This document shows positions 1-8,498 of a stretch of DNA of 64,000 nucleotides, piece by piece; the stretch's first letter is position 1, and every line of letters begins with the position of its first letter. Origin of the DNA: Myroides oncorhynchi (lineage in GTDB: Bacteria > Bacteroidota > Bacteroidia > Flavobacteriales > Flavobacteriaceae). Below the pieces are notes generated by a model, which ran no database searches, was not told the DNA's origin, and saw nothing but the letters and a program-made list of their open reading frames with translations. Made by a program: the position numbers and the translations under genes. Location: NCBI RefSeq assembly GCF_020905415.1, contig NZ_JAJJMP010000001.1, positions 2,305,501 to 2,369,500 on the forward strand, written 5' to 3'.

Positions 1-1
1 A

Positions 2-322
2 CCTTATAAGTTTAAAAACTTGCCTGGATTTGTGGTTAAAGCTGAAGATAGTACGGGAGATTATAAGTTTGAGTTTTTAAAAAGTGAAAAAACATCTACT
101 TCGTATTGGATGTCTGATAGACATAAAAAAGCAATGAAAGTAGATAAAAAGCAATGGGATAAGATTAGAAATATGAATGCAAATAAAAGCTTCTCTCAAA
201 TTATGAATGAAAGTGGAGGAAAGGCAATCTTTAAAGTAGTAGATGATAAGGGTAAAGATATTACAGATGAAATGACGAAAAAGAAGATGGGAAAAGGAGA
301 TAAACCAATAGAGTTCTATTAG
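2..322 (+). CDS. GLPGLI-family secreted protein, C-terminal part (gene begins before the window)
   Basis: The reading frame is open from base 2, so this is the 3' end of a longer gene. It encodes PYKFKNLPGFVVKAED at the very start, the same core as the three complete paralogues downstream, and ends in a Lys-rich tail closing with PIEFY. The GLPGLI motif is usually written GLPGLI; here it is NLPGFV. Family members are exported Bacteroidota proteins of unknown biochemical role. It is the first visible member of a co-directional array of four; the next gene begins 42 bases after its stop. Confidence 0.85.
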   Translation, partial: PYKFKNLPGFVVKAEDSTGDYKFEFLKSEKTSTSYWMSDRHKKAMKVDKKQWDKIRNMNANKSFSQIMNESGGKAIFKVVDDKGKDITDEMTKKKMGKGDKPIEFY

Positions 323-364
323 TGTAATATTTAAGAGATGATTTTTTAATAAAAAAGATTAGGT

Positions 365-1192
365 ATGTATAAAGTGTTTGTAAATATAGTAACTCTTCTA
401 GGATTCATAATAAGTGTATCTGCCCAAGAGAAAATAGAGGTAATGCGTTATGAGTTTGAGATGACAATGCCATCTGTTAATAAAGAAGCTGATAATAAAG
501 AAGTTTCGCTTAAGACAGAAACTGTTTATCTAGATATTCTTGGTAGTGAATCTAGATGTACTAGTGAAGGAAACATTCGCAAAGAAGAAGAACTTTTAAT
601 ATTCTCTAAGGAACCTAAAGATAGGTCTTTAGCTATGGATCGTTTGCAGGTATTAAATAAGTATAGAAGTAGTGTTAAGTGGACAGTTTATAAAAGTAAA
701 ACAGAGTTAAACACCTATGATAGTTCTGGTTTTGATATTTATAAAGTAGGAGAATCCACTAATCTTATTAAATGGGATATTTCCTCTGAAGTAGAGGAAT
801 ATAATGATATGAAGGTACAGAAAGCAGTAGGAGAGTTAAGTGGACGTATCTGGACAGTGTGGTTTACCCAAGATATCCCTTTGATAGACGGCCCCTATAA
901 GTTTAAGAACCTGCCAGGGTTTGTGGTAAAGGCTGAGGATGGTACAGGAGATTATAAATTAGAGTTTCTTAAAAGTGAAAAAGTAACTACATCTTATTGG
1001 TTAACAGAAAGAAATGCTAAGGCAATGGCTGTTGATAAAAAGCAATGGAATAAAATAAGAAATACTAATGCAAATAAGAATGCTAATCAGATATTAGGAG
1101 AAAGAGGTATTACTCTAAAATCAAAAGAGGACACTAGTGAGAGATTGACTAAGAAGTTAGGTAAAGAGGATAAACCTATTGAGTTCTATTAG
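365..1192 (+). CDS. GLPGLI-family secreted protein (paralogue 2)
   Basis: A protein of 275 residues with an N-terminal signal peptide (hydrophobic MYKVFVNIVTLLGFIISVSA, probable cleavage before QEK), so it is periplasmic or outside. The mature part starts with a VMRYEF strand shared by all paralogues. A variable middle of about 120 residues follows, then a conserved block (MKVQKAVGELSGR, TVWFT, PYKFKNLPGFVVKAED) and a Lys-rich C terminus ending in PIEFY. Function is unknown. It lies in an apparent operon with tandem paralogues and a downstream outer-membrane barrel gene. The family call is firm from the motif; the role is not known. Confidence 0.88.
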   Translation: MYKVFVNIVTLLGFIISVSAQEKIEVMRYEFEMTMPSVNKEADNKEVSLKTETVYLDILGSESRCTSEGNIRKEEELLIFSKEPKDRSLAMDRLQVLNKYRSSVKWTVYKSKTELNTYDSSGFDIYKVGESTNLIKWDISSEVEEYNDMKVQKAVGELSGRIWTVWFTQDIPLIDGPYKFKNLPGFVVKAEDGTGDYKLEFLKSEKVTTSYWLTERNAKAMAVDKKQWNKIRNTNANKNANQILGERGITLKSKEDTSERLTKKLGKEDKPIEFY

Positions 1193-1209
1193 TCTAAAGT
1201 GATTAAATT

Positions 1210-2016
1210 ATGAAGAAATATTTATTTAGTATTACAGTTACTGTTTTAACAGTTTTAGGAACACTAGCTCAGGATAAAATAGAGGTCATGAGATATGAAT
1301 ATGAAGTTACATTTAAACCATCTGTTAAGTCAGACGAAATGTTTACAGAGTCTGTATTTTTAGATGTATGGGATACTTCTTCTCGATTTTATTCTAAAGG
1401 GTATGCTACTCGAGTGGAAAGTTTAGCCAACCCTAAGAATAAAGGACTAATAGGTAAATCTGTTAGTATGCCTGACGAGCTCACTGATTTTGAAGCAGTA
1501 GTAGTGAGAGATAATAATAAGTTATTCTATGTGCAACAGGTTACAGGTACTATGCTTAAAGTAGAGAGTCTAATCAATCAAGTGAAATGGACGTTAGAAG
1601 AAGAAATAGAACAATATGAAGGAATGAAAGTGCAGAAAGCAGTAGGAGAGTTAAGTGGACGAACGTGGACAGTATGGTTTACTACAGAGGTACCAGTAAT
1701 AGAGGGGCCTTATAAGTTTAAGAATTTGCCTGGTTTTGTGGTCAAAGCAAAAGATGATAAAGGGGATTATACTTTTGAGTTTCGAAAGAGTGAAAAGGCA
1801 CAAGTACCAGTTCATTTTTATGAATATGAAAAAGCAAGTTTATCTAAAGAAAGTGAGCTGGTTAAAATTAGAAATGTGAGAGCAAATATGACTTCAAAGC
1901 AGAGTTTAGCTGCACAACGAATAGTTATAGTAGAAGAAGATACAATTGAGAATCAACAAAAGATGAATCAGAAAATAGGAGATAATACGAATTATATAGA
2001 ACATTTAAAAAAATAA
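1210..2016 (+). CDS. GLPGLI-family secreted protein (paralogue 3, divergent tail)
   Basis: 268 residues with a signal peptide (MKKYLFSITVTVLTVLGTLA, then QDK). It has the conserved VMRYEYE start, the MKVQKAVGELSGRTWTVWFT block and the KNLPGFVVKAKD motif. Unlike its neighbours it lacks the terminal PIEFY and ends NTNYIEHLKK, and the region after the motif is also divergent. It begins 17 bases after the previous gene and stops 4 bases before the next start, consistent with one transcript. Function is unknown. Confidence 0.87.
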   Translation: MKKYLFSITVTVLTVLGTLAQDKIEVMRYEYEVTFKPSVKSDEMFTESVFLDVWDTSSRFYSKGYATRVESLANPKNKGLIGKSVSMPDELTDFEAVVVRDNNKLFYVQQVTGTMLKVESLINQVKWTLEEEIEQYEGMKVQKAVGELSGRTWTVWFTTEVPVIEGPYKFKNLPGFVVKAKDDKGDYTFEFRKSEKAQVPVHFYEYEKASLSKESELVKIRNVRANMTSKQSLAAQRIVIVEEDTIENQQKMNQKIGDNTNYIEHLKK

Positions 2017-2020
2017 AGAT

Positions 2021-2806
2021 ATGAAGTTTCTAGTGATACCTCTATTAACCTTGTTATTCTTTTGCAATTGTTTAGCTCAAGAAAAAAAAGACTTTATGCG
2101 CTATGAGTACATCTTGACATATAAACCTTATGATTTGAAAGTAATGCCTGATAGTCTTCCTATTACAGAGAAGTTCTATCTGGATGTAGAGGGGAGTAAT
2201 TCAGTATTTGTATCTGATTTGTCTTATAGTGAATTTGTATCTGATGTAATAGGAGAGGAGTATAAAGGAAAAGAATCAAAAATTACTTGGTTAGTCACTA
2301 AGGATAGTAAAGAAATGTCACTAAATGAAGTGCTGAACTATCTGGAATTTTATAAAGTTAAACAACCACTTAATCTTATTAAATGGACTATAACAAACGA
2401 GACAGAAGATTATCACGGTATGAAGGTACAGAAGGCTACTGGAGAACTAAGTGGACGTATATGGACAGTATGGTTCACTACAGAGATATCTATTATAGAA
2501 GGACCATATAAGTTCAAGAACCTGCCTGGCTTTGTAGTCAAAGCACAGGATAGCAATCAAGATTACATCTTTGAGTTTACTGAGAGTATGAGAGTCAATA
2601 ACTATTGGGTTGAGATGGGGGGATATGATAAATATAAAGAGATAACAGATAAACAGCTAAAACGTATTAAGACGTTGAATGCAAACAAAAATTTAATACA
2701 AGTTCTTCGAGAGCGCGGAAGTAAGCTAATGAATGATGACAAAGAACCTTCTGATTTTATGACCAAGAAGTTTGGTAAAGAACCTAACCCTATAGAGTTT
2801 TATTAA
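2021..2806 (+). CDS. GLPGLI-family secreted protein (paralogue 4)
   Basis: 261 residues. The signal peptide is MKFLVIPLLTLLFFCNCLA followed by QEKKD. The order of conserved blocks is the same as in its neighbours: FMRYEY near the mature N terminus, MKVQKATGELSGRIWTVWFT, then KNLPGFVVKAQD, ending FGKEPNPIEFY. The variable stretch lies between residues 40 and 120. Only 4 bases separate it from the preceding stop codon, so translational coupling is likely; the barrel gene begins 25 bases after it. Function is unknown. Confidence 0.87.
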   Translation: MKFLVIPLLTLLFFCNCLAQEKKDFMRYEYILTYKPYDLKVMPDSLPITEKFYLDVEGSNSVFVSDLSYSEFVSDVIGEEYKGKESKITWLVTKDSKEMSLNEVLNYLEFYKVKQPLNLIKWTITNETEDYHGMKVQKATGELSGRIWTVWFTTEISIIEGPYKFKNLPGFVVKAQDSNQDYIFEFTESMRVNNYWVEMGGYDKYKEITDKQLKRIKTLNANKNLIQVLRERGSKLMNDDKEPSDFMTKKFGKEPNPIEFY

Positions 2807-2831
2807 CAACAATTAATCCACCTTATTAACG

Positions 2832-5489
2832 ATGAAATACTATTTATATATACTTCTTTTGCTAAGTGTATCTGTACAAGCTCAAGTAGCAATAAAAGGA
2901 AAGGTAATTGACGAAAATAAAAAGGTATTATCCAATGTGATAGTGTCGATTCTACATCCAGAGACTAATGCTGTGATTGCTTATGAGATGTCTGATGATA
3001 AAGGAGCATTCCATATACCCGTTAAGACCACACTAACTCAACTTAAGATAAAAGCATCAGCAGTCAACTATAGTGTATTTGAGAGAACGATAGAGAATAA
3101 GTCTCAAGACGTTCAGGTACAGCTAGTGGATGAATTCACTGAGTTGCAAGAAATCTTTGTGAAGGCATCTGCTATCACACAGCATAATGATACATTAGTA
3201 TTTGACCTAAGCAAATTCGCTGGTAAGAATGATAGAGTATTAGAAGATGTAATTAAGAAGATGCCAGGTATGGAAGTGAAGAGTAGCGGTGAGATAGAAT
3301 ATCAAGGCAAGCCTCTTAACAAGTTTTATGTAGAGGGAAAAGACCTAATGCAAGGAAGCTACGGTGCCATTACTAAGGCACTACCTAATCTACACGTGAG
3401 TAAATTAGAAGTGATAGAGAATCACCAGCCTATCAAAATGTTAGAGGGCAAAGTTGCTTCAGAGAGCCCTGCTATTAATATAAGATTGAAGAATAAGGTA
3501 AGTCTAAGTGGGAGTGGTAAGATAGGGATTGGCGCAGATCCATTTTTGTGGAACAGTAGTATATCTCCTATGTTTTTTAGCAAAGGTTTACAGTATTTAG
3601 TGAGTTACGATACGAATAATTCGGGTGACGATGTTCAGAATAAGTTTAGAGCATTTGGAGCCATGGGAGCATTTGATACATATAACTATAGTAAAGGAAC
3701 AGGAACTACACTTAGTATGGAGACAACTTCATTACCTGGGATAGATAAATCTAGGTATCTATTTAATAAAACTCATTTGGTATCAGCTAACTTTTTGACG
3801 AAGTTTACAGATAAAATAGAGATGAATACTAATGTCTCTTATGTCAATGATGAAGTAGAAAGAACAGGAGAGCAGTCTACTGAGATTAGAAATGTTGATG
3901 TTAATGGCAATCTTATAGGTGATGTAATTCGCTATAACCGCAAAAGCAATAGTAAATATTTTACAGAAGCTTTTAACTCTAAGTTTACAATAACAAAGAA
4001 TACAAAGGAAAACTATTTAAAAGATTACATAACGATTAATGTGAGTAGAAACAAGGAAAGGGGATTGTTGTTACAGAATAATGATCCTATTTCACAGAGT
4101 ATCTTATCCCCATCTTATATCCTCCAAAATTCGTTGAGTACACTAATTCCTGTAGGTAATAATAAGTTTGCAAACTTTAAGTCTATCGTTGACTTTACTA
4201 GAGATAAGCAAGATTATGATGTAGTATCGAATGGCAATGTTAACTTTCCGGATGCTAATTTAGAGAAGTATAGATTGCTGAATCAGTCATTTGTAGATAA
4301 TACATTTTATACGCAGAATGCTGTGTCTTTATCATGGAAGCATAGACAGTGGACTTTTACAGAAGAGTACAGTTTATTGTATGAGAATAAACGCTTTGAA
4401 ACAAATCTTTTTGGTCAAGATAAAGAGAGAGTATGGATGGGGAGTAATTATCAAAATGATTTGACCTATAATCGCTTCGTAAATCAACTTAATTCAAGTA
4501 TCAATTTTAAAGGGATATCATGGGACATGACATTTACAGTTCCTATAATATGGAGTGCTATCAAGTTAAATGACAGAAGTATAGAAGAGAAGAATACTAA
4601 GAATGCAGTTGATTTTTCACCATCCCTTTATTTGTCATATAAGTTAAATAATATGTGGACACTACGTGGTGGAAGTTTAGTAAATACTAGTTATACACCA
4701 CTTAGCCAATTGTATAATCACTATATATTTAGTGGATTAAACTTTACGGCTTATAAAGGTAAAATAGAAGATACGCAGTCATTTACTTCTTGGATACGCT
4801 TTGAGTTTAAGAATCCATTTAACGGATTGTTTGCTAATGGAAGAATTAATATAAATAGTTCTAGGAATAAAATTATGTTGGCTCAAACGATTGATGAGAA
4901 TGGGCAAACGGTAATAGAAGCAGTAGAAAAAAAGAATAAAAGCAATACACAATCTGCTAATCTGAATGTTGGGAAATTCTTTAGTGAGTATAGTTCTAAT
5001 ATTAAAGGAAGCTTCTCTATTAATAAGAATACAACAGAAATATTAGTGAATCAATCTTTAAGAGATGTTGACACTTATAGATATAATTACGGTTTACAAT
5101 TGACAAATAATCACTTTGATTGGTTAAACTTTACTTATGATTTTGCTTACAATGAAACAGAGAGAAAGGACAACAGTCAATCAACATATTCTTATGGAAA
5201 TTCACATAATGTACGTATAGATTTGATTCCTTTTAAATCACATAGTTTTATTTGGAAATTAGATTATCAGGAGAGTGTTTTTAGTCAACAGAAATTTGCT
5301 AATCGATTTATGGATGTAGCGTACAGATTCAAATGGGATAAAAAGAAGATAGACTTTGATTTCCAGTGGAATAATATTTTGAATACAAAAGAATATGAAC
5401 AAGTAATCATCAATAGTATTCAGACATCAACTACTAATTTTAAACTTAGACCTTCACAATTTTTAGTTTCAGTGAGATTTAATTTTTAA
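2832..5489 (+). CDS. Outer-membrane beta-barrel protein with carboxypeptidase-like regulatory and plug-like domains
   Basis: 885 residues. A signal peptide (MKYYLYILLLLSVSVQAQ) is followed by a carboxypeptidase-regulatory-like beta-sandwich at about 20-100 (KGKVIDENKKVLSNV). A plug-like domain follows at about 115-225 (VLEDVIKKMPGMEVKSSGEI, FYVEGKDL, then KLEVIENHQPIKMLEG), and then a long barrel rich in alternating aromatic and polar strands. It ends in VRFNF, the terminal aromatic expected of outer-membrane barrels. It resembles TonB-dependent receptors, though no clear TonB box is visible. As the last gene of the GLPGLI operon, it may handle, or be assembled with, the four secreted proteins (inference). 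A strong terminator follows. Confidence 0.8.
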   Translation: MKYYLYILLLLSVSVQAQVAIKGKVIDENKKVLSNVIVSILHPETNAVIAYEMSDDKGAFHIPVKTTLTQLKIKASAVNYSVFERTIENKSQDVQVQLVDEFTELQEIFVKASAITQHNDTLVFDLSKFAGKNDRVLEDVIKKMPGMEVKSSGEIEYQGKPLNKFYVEGKDLMQGSYGAITKALPNLHVSKLEVIENHQPIKMLEGKVASESPAINIRLKNKVSLSGSGKIGIGADPFLWNSSISPMFFSKGLQYLVSYDTNNSGDDVQNKFRAFGAMGAFDTYNYSKGTGTTLSMETTSLPGIDKSRYLFNKTHLVSANFLTKFTDKIEMNTNVSYVNDEVERTGEQSTEIRNVDVNGNLIGDVIRYNRKSNSKYFTEAFNSKFTITKNTKENYLKDYITINVSRNKERGLLLQNNDPISQSILSPSYILQNSLSTLIPVGNNKFANFKSIVDFTRDKQDYDVVSNGNVNFPDANLEKYRLLNQSFVDNTFYTQNAVSLSWKHRQWTFTEEYSLLYENKRFETNLFGQDKERVWMGSNYQNDLTYNRFVNQLNSSINFKGISWDMTFTVPIIWSAIKLNDRSIEEKNTKNAVDFSPSLYLSYKLNNMWTLRGGSLVNTSYTPLSQLYNHYIFSGLNFTAYKGKIEDTQSFTSWIRFEFKNPFNGLFANGRININSSRNKIMLAQTIDENGQTVIEAVEKKNKSNTQSANLNVGKFFSEYSSNIKGSFSINKNTTEILVNQSLRDVDTYRYNYGLQLTNNHFDWLNFTYDFAYNETERKDNSQSTYSYGNSHNVRIDLIPFKSHSFIWKLDYQESVFSQQKFANRFMDVAYRFKWDKKKIDFDFQWNNILNTKEYEQVIINSIQTSTTNFKLRPSQFLVSVRFNF

Positions 5490-5503
5490 AATAGAACATA
5501 AAA

Positions 5504-5535
5504 AAACCTCCAATCAATATTAAGATTGGAGGTTT
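5504..5535 (+). terminator. Rho-independent terminator of the GLPGLI operon (probably bidirectional)
   Basis: A perfect 12-bp stem (AAACCTCCAATC with GATTGGAGGTTT) around an 8-base loop, followed by a T-rich stretch on the plus strand and preceded by an A run, so it can also serve the convergent YiaA-type gene. Confidence 0.85.
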
Positions 5536-5557
5536 CTTTTTATAACCTTTGTGTTTT

Positions 5558-6040
5558 TTACTTGCTAAAGTTATCTAAGTCCCTTACGTTCTTTTGCACA
5601 CTCACTGCTGCGAATAGAGAAAGTAAATAAGAGATAGCATAGAATCCTTTTTCACTTAATAGCATTTCAGCATTGATTAATCCGATAGTTAATAAAGTAA
5701 CACTTGCTAATGTACCTATCCATCCGATAGTATAAAATATAGGTGTCACAGGAACTCCTTCTATTTTATCTCTAACACTTTTTTGTAGTGCCACTACAGC
5801 GAATAGACCAAATAATAGTAGCGTAAAGTAGAACCCTTTCTCGCTTAATAGTATTTCCGCATTCCATAATCCGATCAGAAATGTTGTAACTCCTATTCCT
5901 AGTGCTAACCAGGCTACTAGTACATAAATAGCTGAAGGTTTAAATCTGTCTAAGTTTTGGTTATTAGACTGTAAATGTGGTTTGTTTGTATTGTCAGGTT
6001 GTACTTTATTTGTAACCTCTGTTTCTTTTTCTTCTAACAT
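5558..6040 (-). CDS. YiaA/YiaB-type two-helix inner-membrane protein, internally duplicated
   Basis: 160 residues: a polar N terminus of about 33 residues, then two copies of a two-helix unit. Each unit contains an almost identical turn (NAEILLSEKGFY in the first, NAEMLLSEKGFY in the second) and ends in QKSVRD or QKNVRD. This matches the yiaA/B two-helix domain family, whose E. coli members are inner-membrane proteins of unknown function. Four transmembrane helices are expected. The gene faces the GLPGLI operon and shares its terminator. No functional context is visible. Confidence 0.8.
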   Translation of the reverse strand: MLEEKETEVTNKVQPDNTNKPHLQSNNQNLDRFKPSAIYVLVAWLALGIGVTTFLIGLWNAEILLSEKGFYFTLLLFGLFAVVALQKSVRDKIEGVPVTPIFYTIGWIGTLASVTLLTIGLINAEMLLSEKGFYAISYLLSLFAAVSVQKNVRDLDNFSK

Positions 6041-6208
6041 GTTTTTTTTTGTATTTTAAAGTAAATATATATAAAATATTAACATATATTACTTTAATAG
6101 TGTTTTTATGTTAGAAATTGTGTGACATAATTTAGTTTAATGTTGTCATGAAAGACTTAAAACTGATATGTACAAACTGTTTTTGGTAGATAGTATTAGT
6201 AGCTTTTT

Positions 6209-6216
6209 TATCTTTG
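6209..6216 (+). promoter_or_regulatory. -7 promoter element TATCTTTG directly before truC-like gene
   Basis: An exact match to the Bacteroidota TAnnTTTG element. A TTG that could be the -33 element is at 6183-6185 (23-base gap). The ATG at 6222 begins 5 bases after the box, so the transcript is predicted to have little or no leader. Confidence 0.65.
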
Positions 6217-6221
6217 CCGTT

Positions 6222-6917
6222 ATGTTAGAAATTCTTTACCAAGACGAATATATTGTAGCTATTAATAAACCTCGTGACTTATTAGTGCACAAATCTTTTA
6301 TAGCAAGTGATATTCAGGAGTACGCTATTCAGATCTTAAGAGATCAGATAGGGCAGTATGTCTATCCAGTACATCGCTTAGATAGAAAAACTTCAGGGGT
6401 GTTGTTATTTGCTCTTGATAAAGAAGTTTTAAAAGTACTAAACGATGACTTTGCTACTCGGAGTGTAGAGAAGAAGTATATCGCTATCGTGAGAGGATAT
6501 ACCATAGAAGAGGAAACAATAGACTACGCCTTGACAAATGACAACGGCCAAGTACAAGAAGCAAAGACTTATTATAAAACCTTGCAGAGAGTAGAAGTAG
6601 ATATGCCTTTTGGCAATCACTTGACTTCGCGTTACTCGCTAGTAGAAGCGCATCCTGAGACAGGACGCCAACACCAACTGCGCAAACACTTTAAACATAT
6701 CTTTCACCCGATATTAGGCAGCCGTCCACATGGCTGCAATAAGCAGAATAAGCTATGGCTAGATACACATGGATTAGGAGCAATGTTACTACATGCTCTT
6801 GAACTAAAGTTCACACACCCTATTACAAAAGATACAATAGAACTTAGAGCGACTATCGATGATCAGTATCGCAAGTACAATGCTGTATTAGGATTCGACC
6901 TAGAACAGTATTATTAG
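6222..6917 (+). CDS. truC: TruC-like tRNA/rRNA pseudouridine synthase (RluA superfamily)
   Basis: 231 residues from the chosen start. The sequence opens MLEILYQDEYIVAINKPRDL, typical of TruC, and carries the catalytic motif YPVHRLDRKTSG with the nucleophilic Asp near residue 54. GRQHQLRKHFKH further on matches the substrate-binding motif of the family. TruC converts U65 of certain tRNAs to pseudouridine; exact specificity cannot be read from sequence. An in-frame ATG at 6168 exists, but the -7 promoter box lies between it and 6222, so 6222 is preferred. Confidence 0.85.
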   Translation: MLEILYQDEYIVAINKPRDLLVHKSFIASDIQEYAIQILRDQIGQYVYPVHRLDRKTSGVLLFALDKEVLKVLNDDFATRSVEKKYIAIVRGYTIEEETIDYALTNDNGQVQEAKTYYKTLQRVEVDMPFGNHLTSRYSLVEAHPETGRQHQLRKHFKHIFHPILGSRPHGCNKQNKLWLDTHGLGAMLLHALELKFTHPITKDTIELRATIDDQYRKYNAVLGFDLEQYY

Positions 6918-7082
6918 GTTTACAGTTATCAGTTAACGGTTCACAGTCTTGCCCTACGGGCGTAAGAGGGAGTCGCCTTCGGCTAGGGAGAAGGGAGTAT
7001 AATGTACTTAGATGATAGAATATACTAACGATTGATCTGATAGACTAAACAACATCACACCATCACAAAAAAACAACCAAAA
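6918..7082. other. Intergenic region with GC-rich patch and small hairpins
   Basis: Between two converging genes. It holds TTACAGTTATCAGTTAACGG-like sequence, then a GC-rich patch at about 6949-6996 with two small self-complementary elements (GCCCTACGGGC at 6951-6961 and GCCTTCGGC at 6975-6983). The patch is unlike the surrounding AT-rich DNA. No reading frame or RNA family is recognised. Confidence 0.5.
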
Positions 7083-8324
7083 TCACTCATACCTCAGTGC
7101 TTCCACAGGGTCTAACTTAGCTGCCTTCACAGCAGGGTATAAACCTGAGATAATAGCGACAATAAATGTAGTCGTGAATGCAGCTATAATAGCAGTCCAC
7201 GGAATAGTAAAGTTAAAATGCATAACTTGTGCTAAGGCATAAGCAGTTATAATTCCTAATATTGTACCTAGTAGTCCACCTAATTGTCCGATGATAATAG
7301 TCTCAGTGAAAAATTGGATAGCGATGGTCTTTCTCTTAGCACCCAGTGCTTTTCGCACCCCTATTTCTCGAGTTCGTTCTGTTACAGATACCAGCATAAT
7401 ATTCATTAATGCTATAGAGGAGCCTAGTATAGTGATTAACCCGATTACCCAAGCAGCTACATTAAGCATATTTACCTGTGTCATCATAGAGCGTATTAAA
7501 TCATCACTGCGTTCTATACCGAAGTTTGACTGTTGAGTTGGGGTCAATCGCCTTATATTTCTAAAGTCTAGCGTAGCTTGATTTACAGCTTGATTAAGAA
7601 GATTGTCCTGCATTAACCCTACTTTTATATCATAATTCACATTAGCTATATTAAATACAGAGCGAGCGATTTGGATAGGAATAAAGATTCGTTGATCTTC
7701 ATTTTTACCAAAAGTACTTCCTTGCTCTTTTAGCATACCTATTATTTTAAACTTATAACCTCTAATAGAGATGGTTTGCTCTAGAGGACTATAACCTTTA
7801 AACATACTTTTAGAGAAATCAGATCCTACAATACAAACAAAACGATTATTAGAAATATCATTATAACTAAAGTTTCTCCCTTGTAATACAGTTAACCCAC
7901 TATTGGATAAATAATTTTCATCACAACCAATAATAGGAACTTCAGGGTCAGTTTTCATATAATCATTTTTAACCTCCACATTAGATGCAGCATTAAATGA
8001 TATAGATACGTTAGCCATGGGGAAGAGAAACTCCTTTTTAAATTGTTGTGCTTGACTATAGCTGATAGGTGGGTTGATCTGTTGAACAGATTTATTTTTA
8101 GCCATACGGCTTGCAACATCATATTGTAACACAGTAAAAGTATTAGCTCCCATTGAAGCAAAGTCATTGAGTATGGTGTTGCGCAGAGCAGATACTACAG
8201 CTAGTATGCCCACTAATGCCCAAATACCGATAGCGATGATAAATACAGTTATACAAGTACGGAGCATTTGACTCTTGATACTTGATAATGCGATTCTCAT
8301 ATTTTCGATACTGAGTTTAAACAT
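7083..8324 (-). CDS. MacB/FtsX-type ABC transporter permease
   Basis: 413 residues from the preferred start MFKLSIENMRIALSS; an upstream in-frame ATG at 8360 would add 12 residues of poor family fit. Layout: an N-terminal transmembrane helix (about residues 20-45), a large periplasmic MacB-like domain (about 50-270), then three C-terminal helices in an FtsX domain containing TERTREIGVRKALGA, the family's signature. It ends SGLYPAVKAAKLDPVEALRYE, also typical. Such permeases pair with a LolD/MacB-like ATPase, but none is adjacent. The substrate is unknown; export of peptides or lipoproteins is possible. Confidence 0.88.
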   Translation of the reverse strand: MFKLSIENMRIALSSIKSQMLRTCITVFIIAIGIWALVGILAVVSALRNTILNDFASMGANTFTVLQYDVASRMAKNKSVQQINPPISYSQAQQFKKEFLFPMANVSISFNAASNVEVKNDYMKTDPEVPIIGCDENYLSNSGLTVLQGRNFSYNDISNNRFVCIVGSDFSKSMFKGYSPLEQTISIRGYKFKIIGMLKEQGSTFGKNEDQRIFIPIQIARSVFNIANVNYDIKVGLMQDNLLNQAVNQATLDFRNIRRLTPTQQSNFGIERSDDLIRSMMTQVNMLNVAAWVIGLITILGSSIALMNIMLVSVTERTREIGVRKALGAKRKTIAIQFFTETIIIGQLGGLLGTILGIITAYALAQVMHFNFTIPWTAIIAAFTTTFIVAIISGLYPAVKAAKLDPVEALRYE

Positions 8325-8459
8325 AGTGGCACGTAAATTACTGAAATAGTAAAAATACACAAAAAAGTTTAAAATACTTCCTTGTCTGTAATTCTTAAAT
8401 TATGTCACAAATCCTTCTTTTAGGCTATAGTTTGAATAGGTTGATTTTAAAAAAAGTAG

Positions 8460-8467
8460 TAATTTTG
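8460..8467 (+). promoter_or_regulatory. -7 promoter element TAATTTTG for hisS
   Basis: A consensus TAnnTTTG box 31 bases before the hisS ATG, with a TTG at 8441-8443 (16-base gap) that could be the -33 element. Confidence 0.6.
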
Positions 8468-8498
8468 TCTATTAATAATACATAAAAATTAAACAGAG

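Noticed and set aside
6168..6221. Longer N terminus of the truC-like gene from ATG 6168
   Set aside because: The added 18 residues are hydrophobic and unlike the family, and the consensus -7 promoter box lies inside that stretch.
8325..8360. Longer start of the MacB/FtsX permease
   Set aside because: The extra 12 residues do not match the family, whose N terminus is at the ATG ending at 8324.
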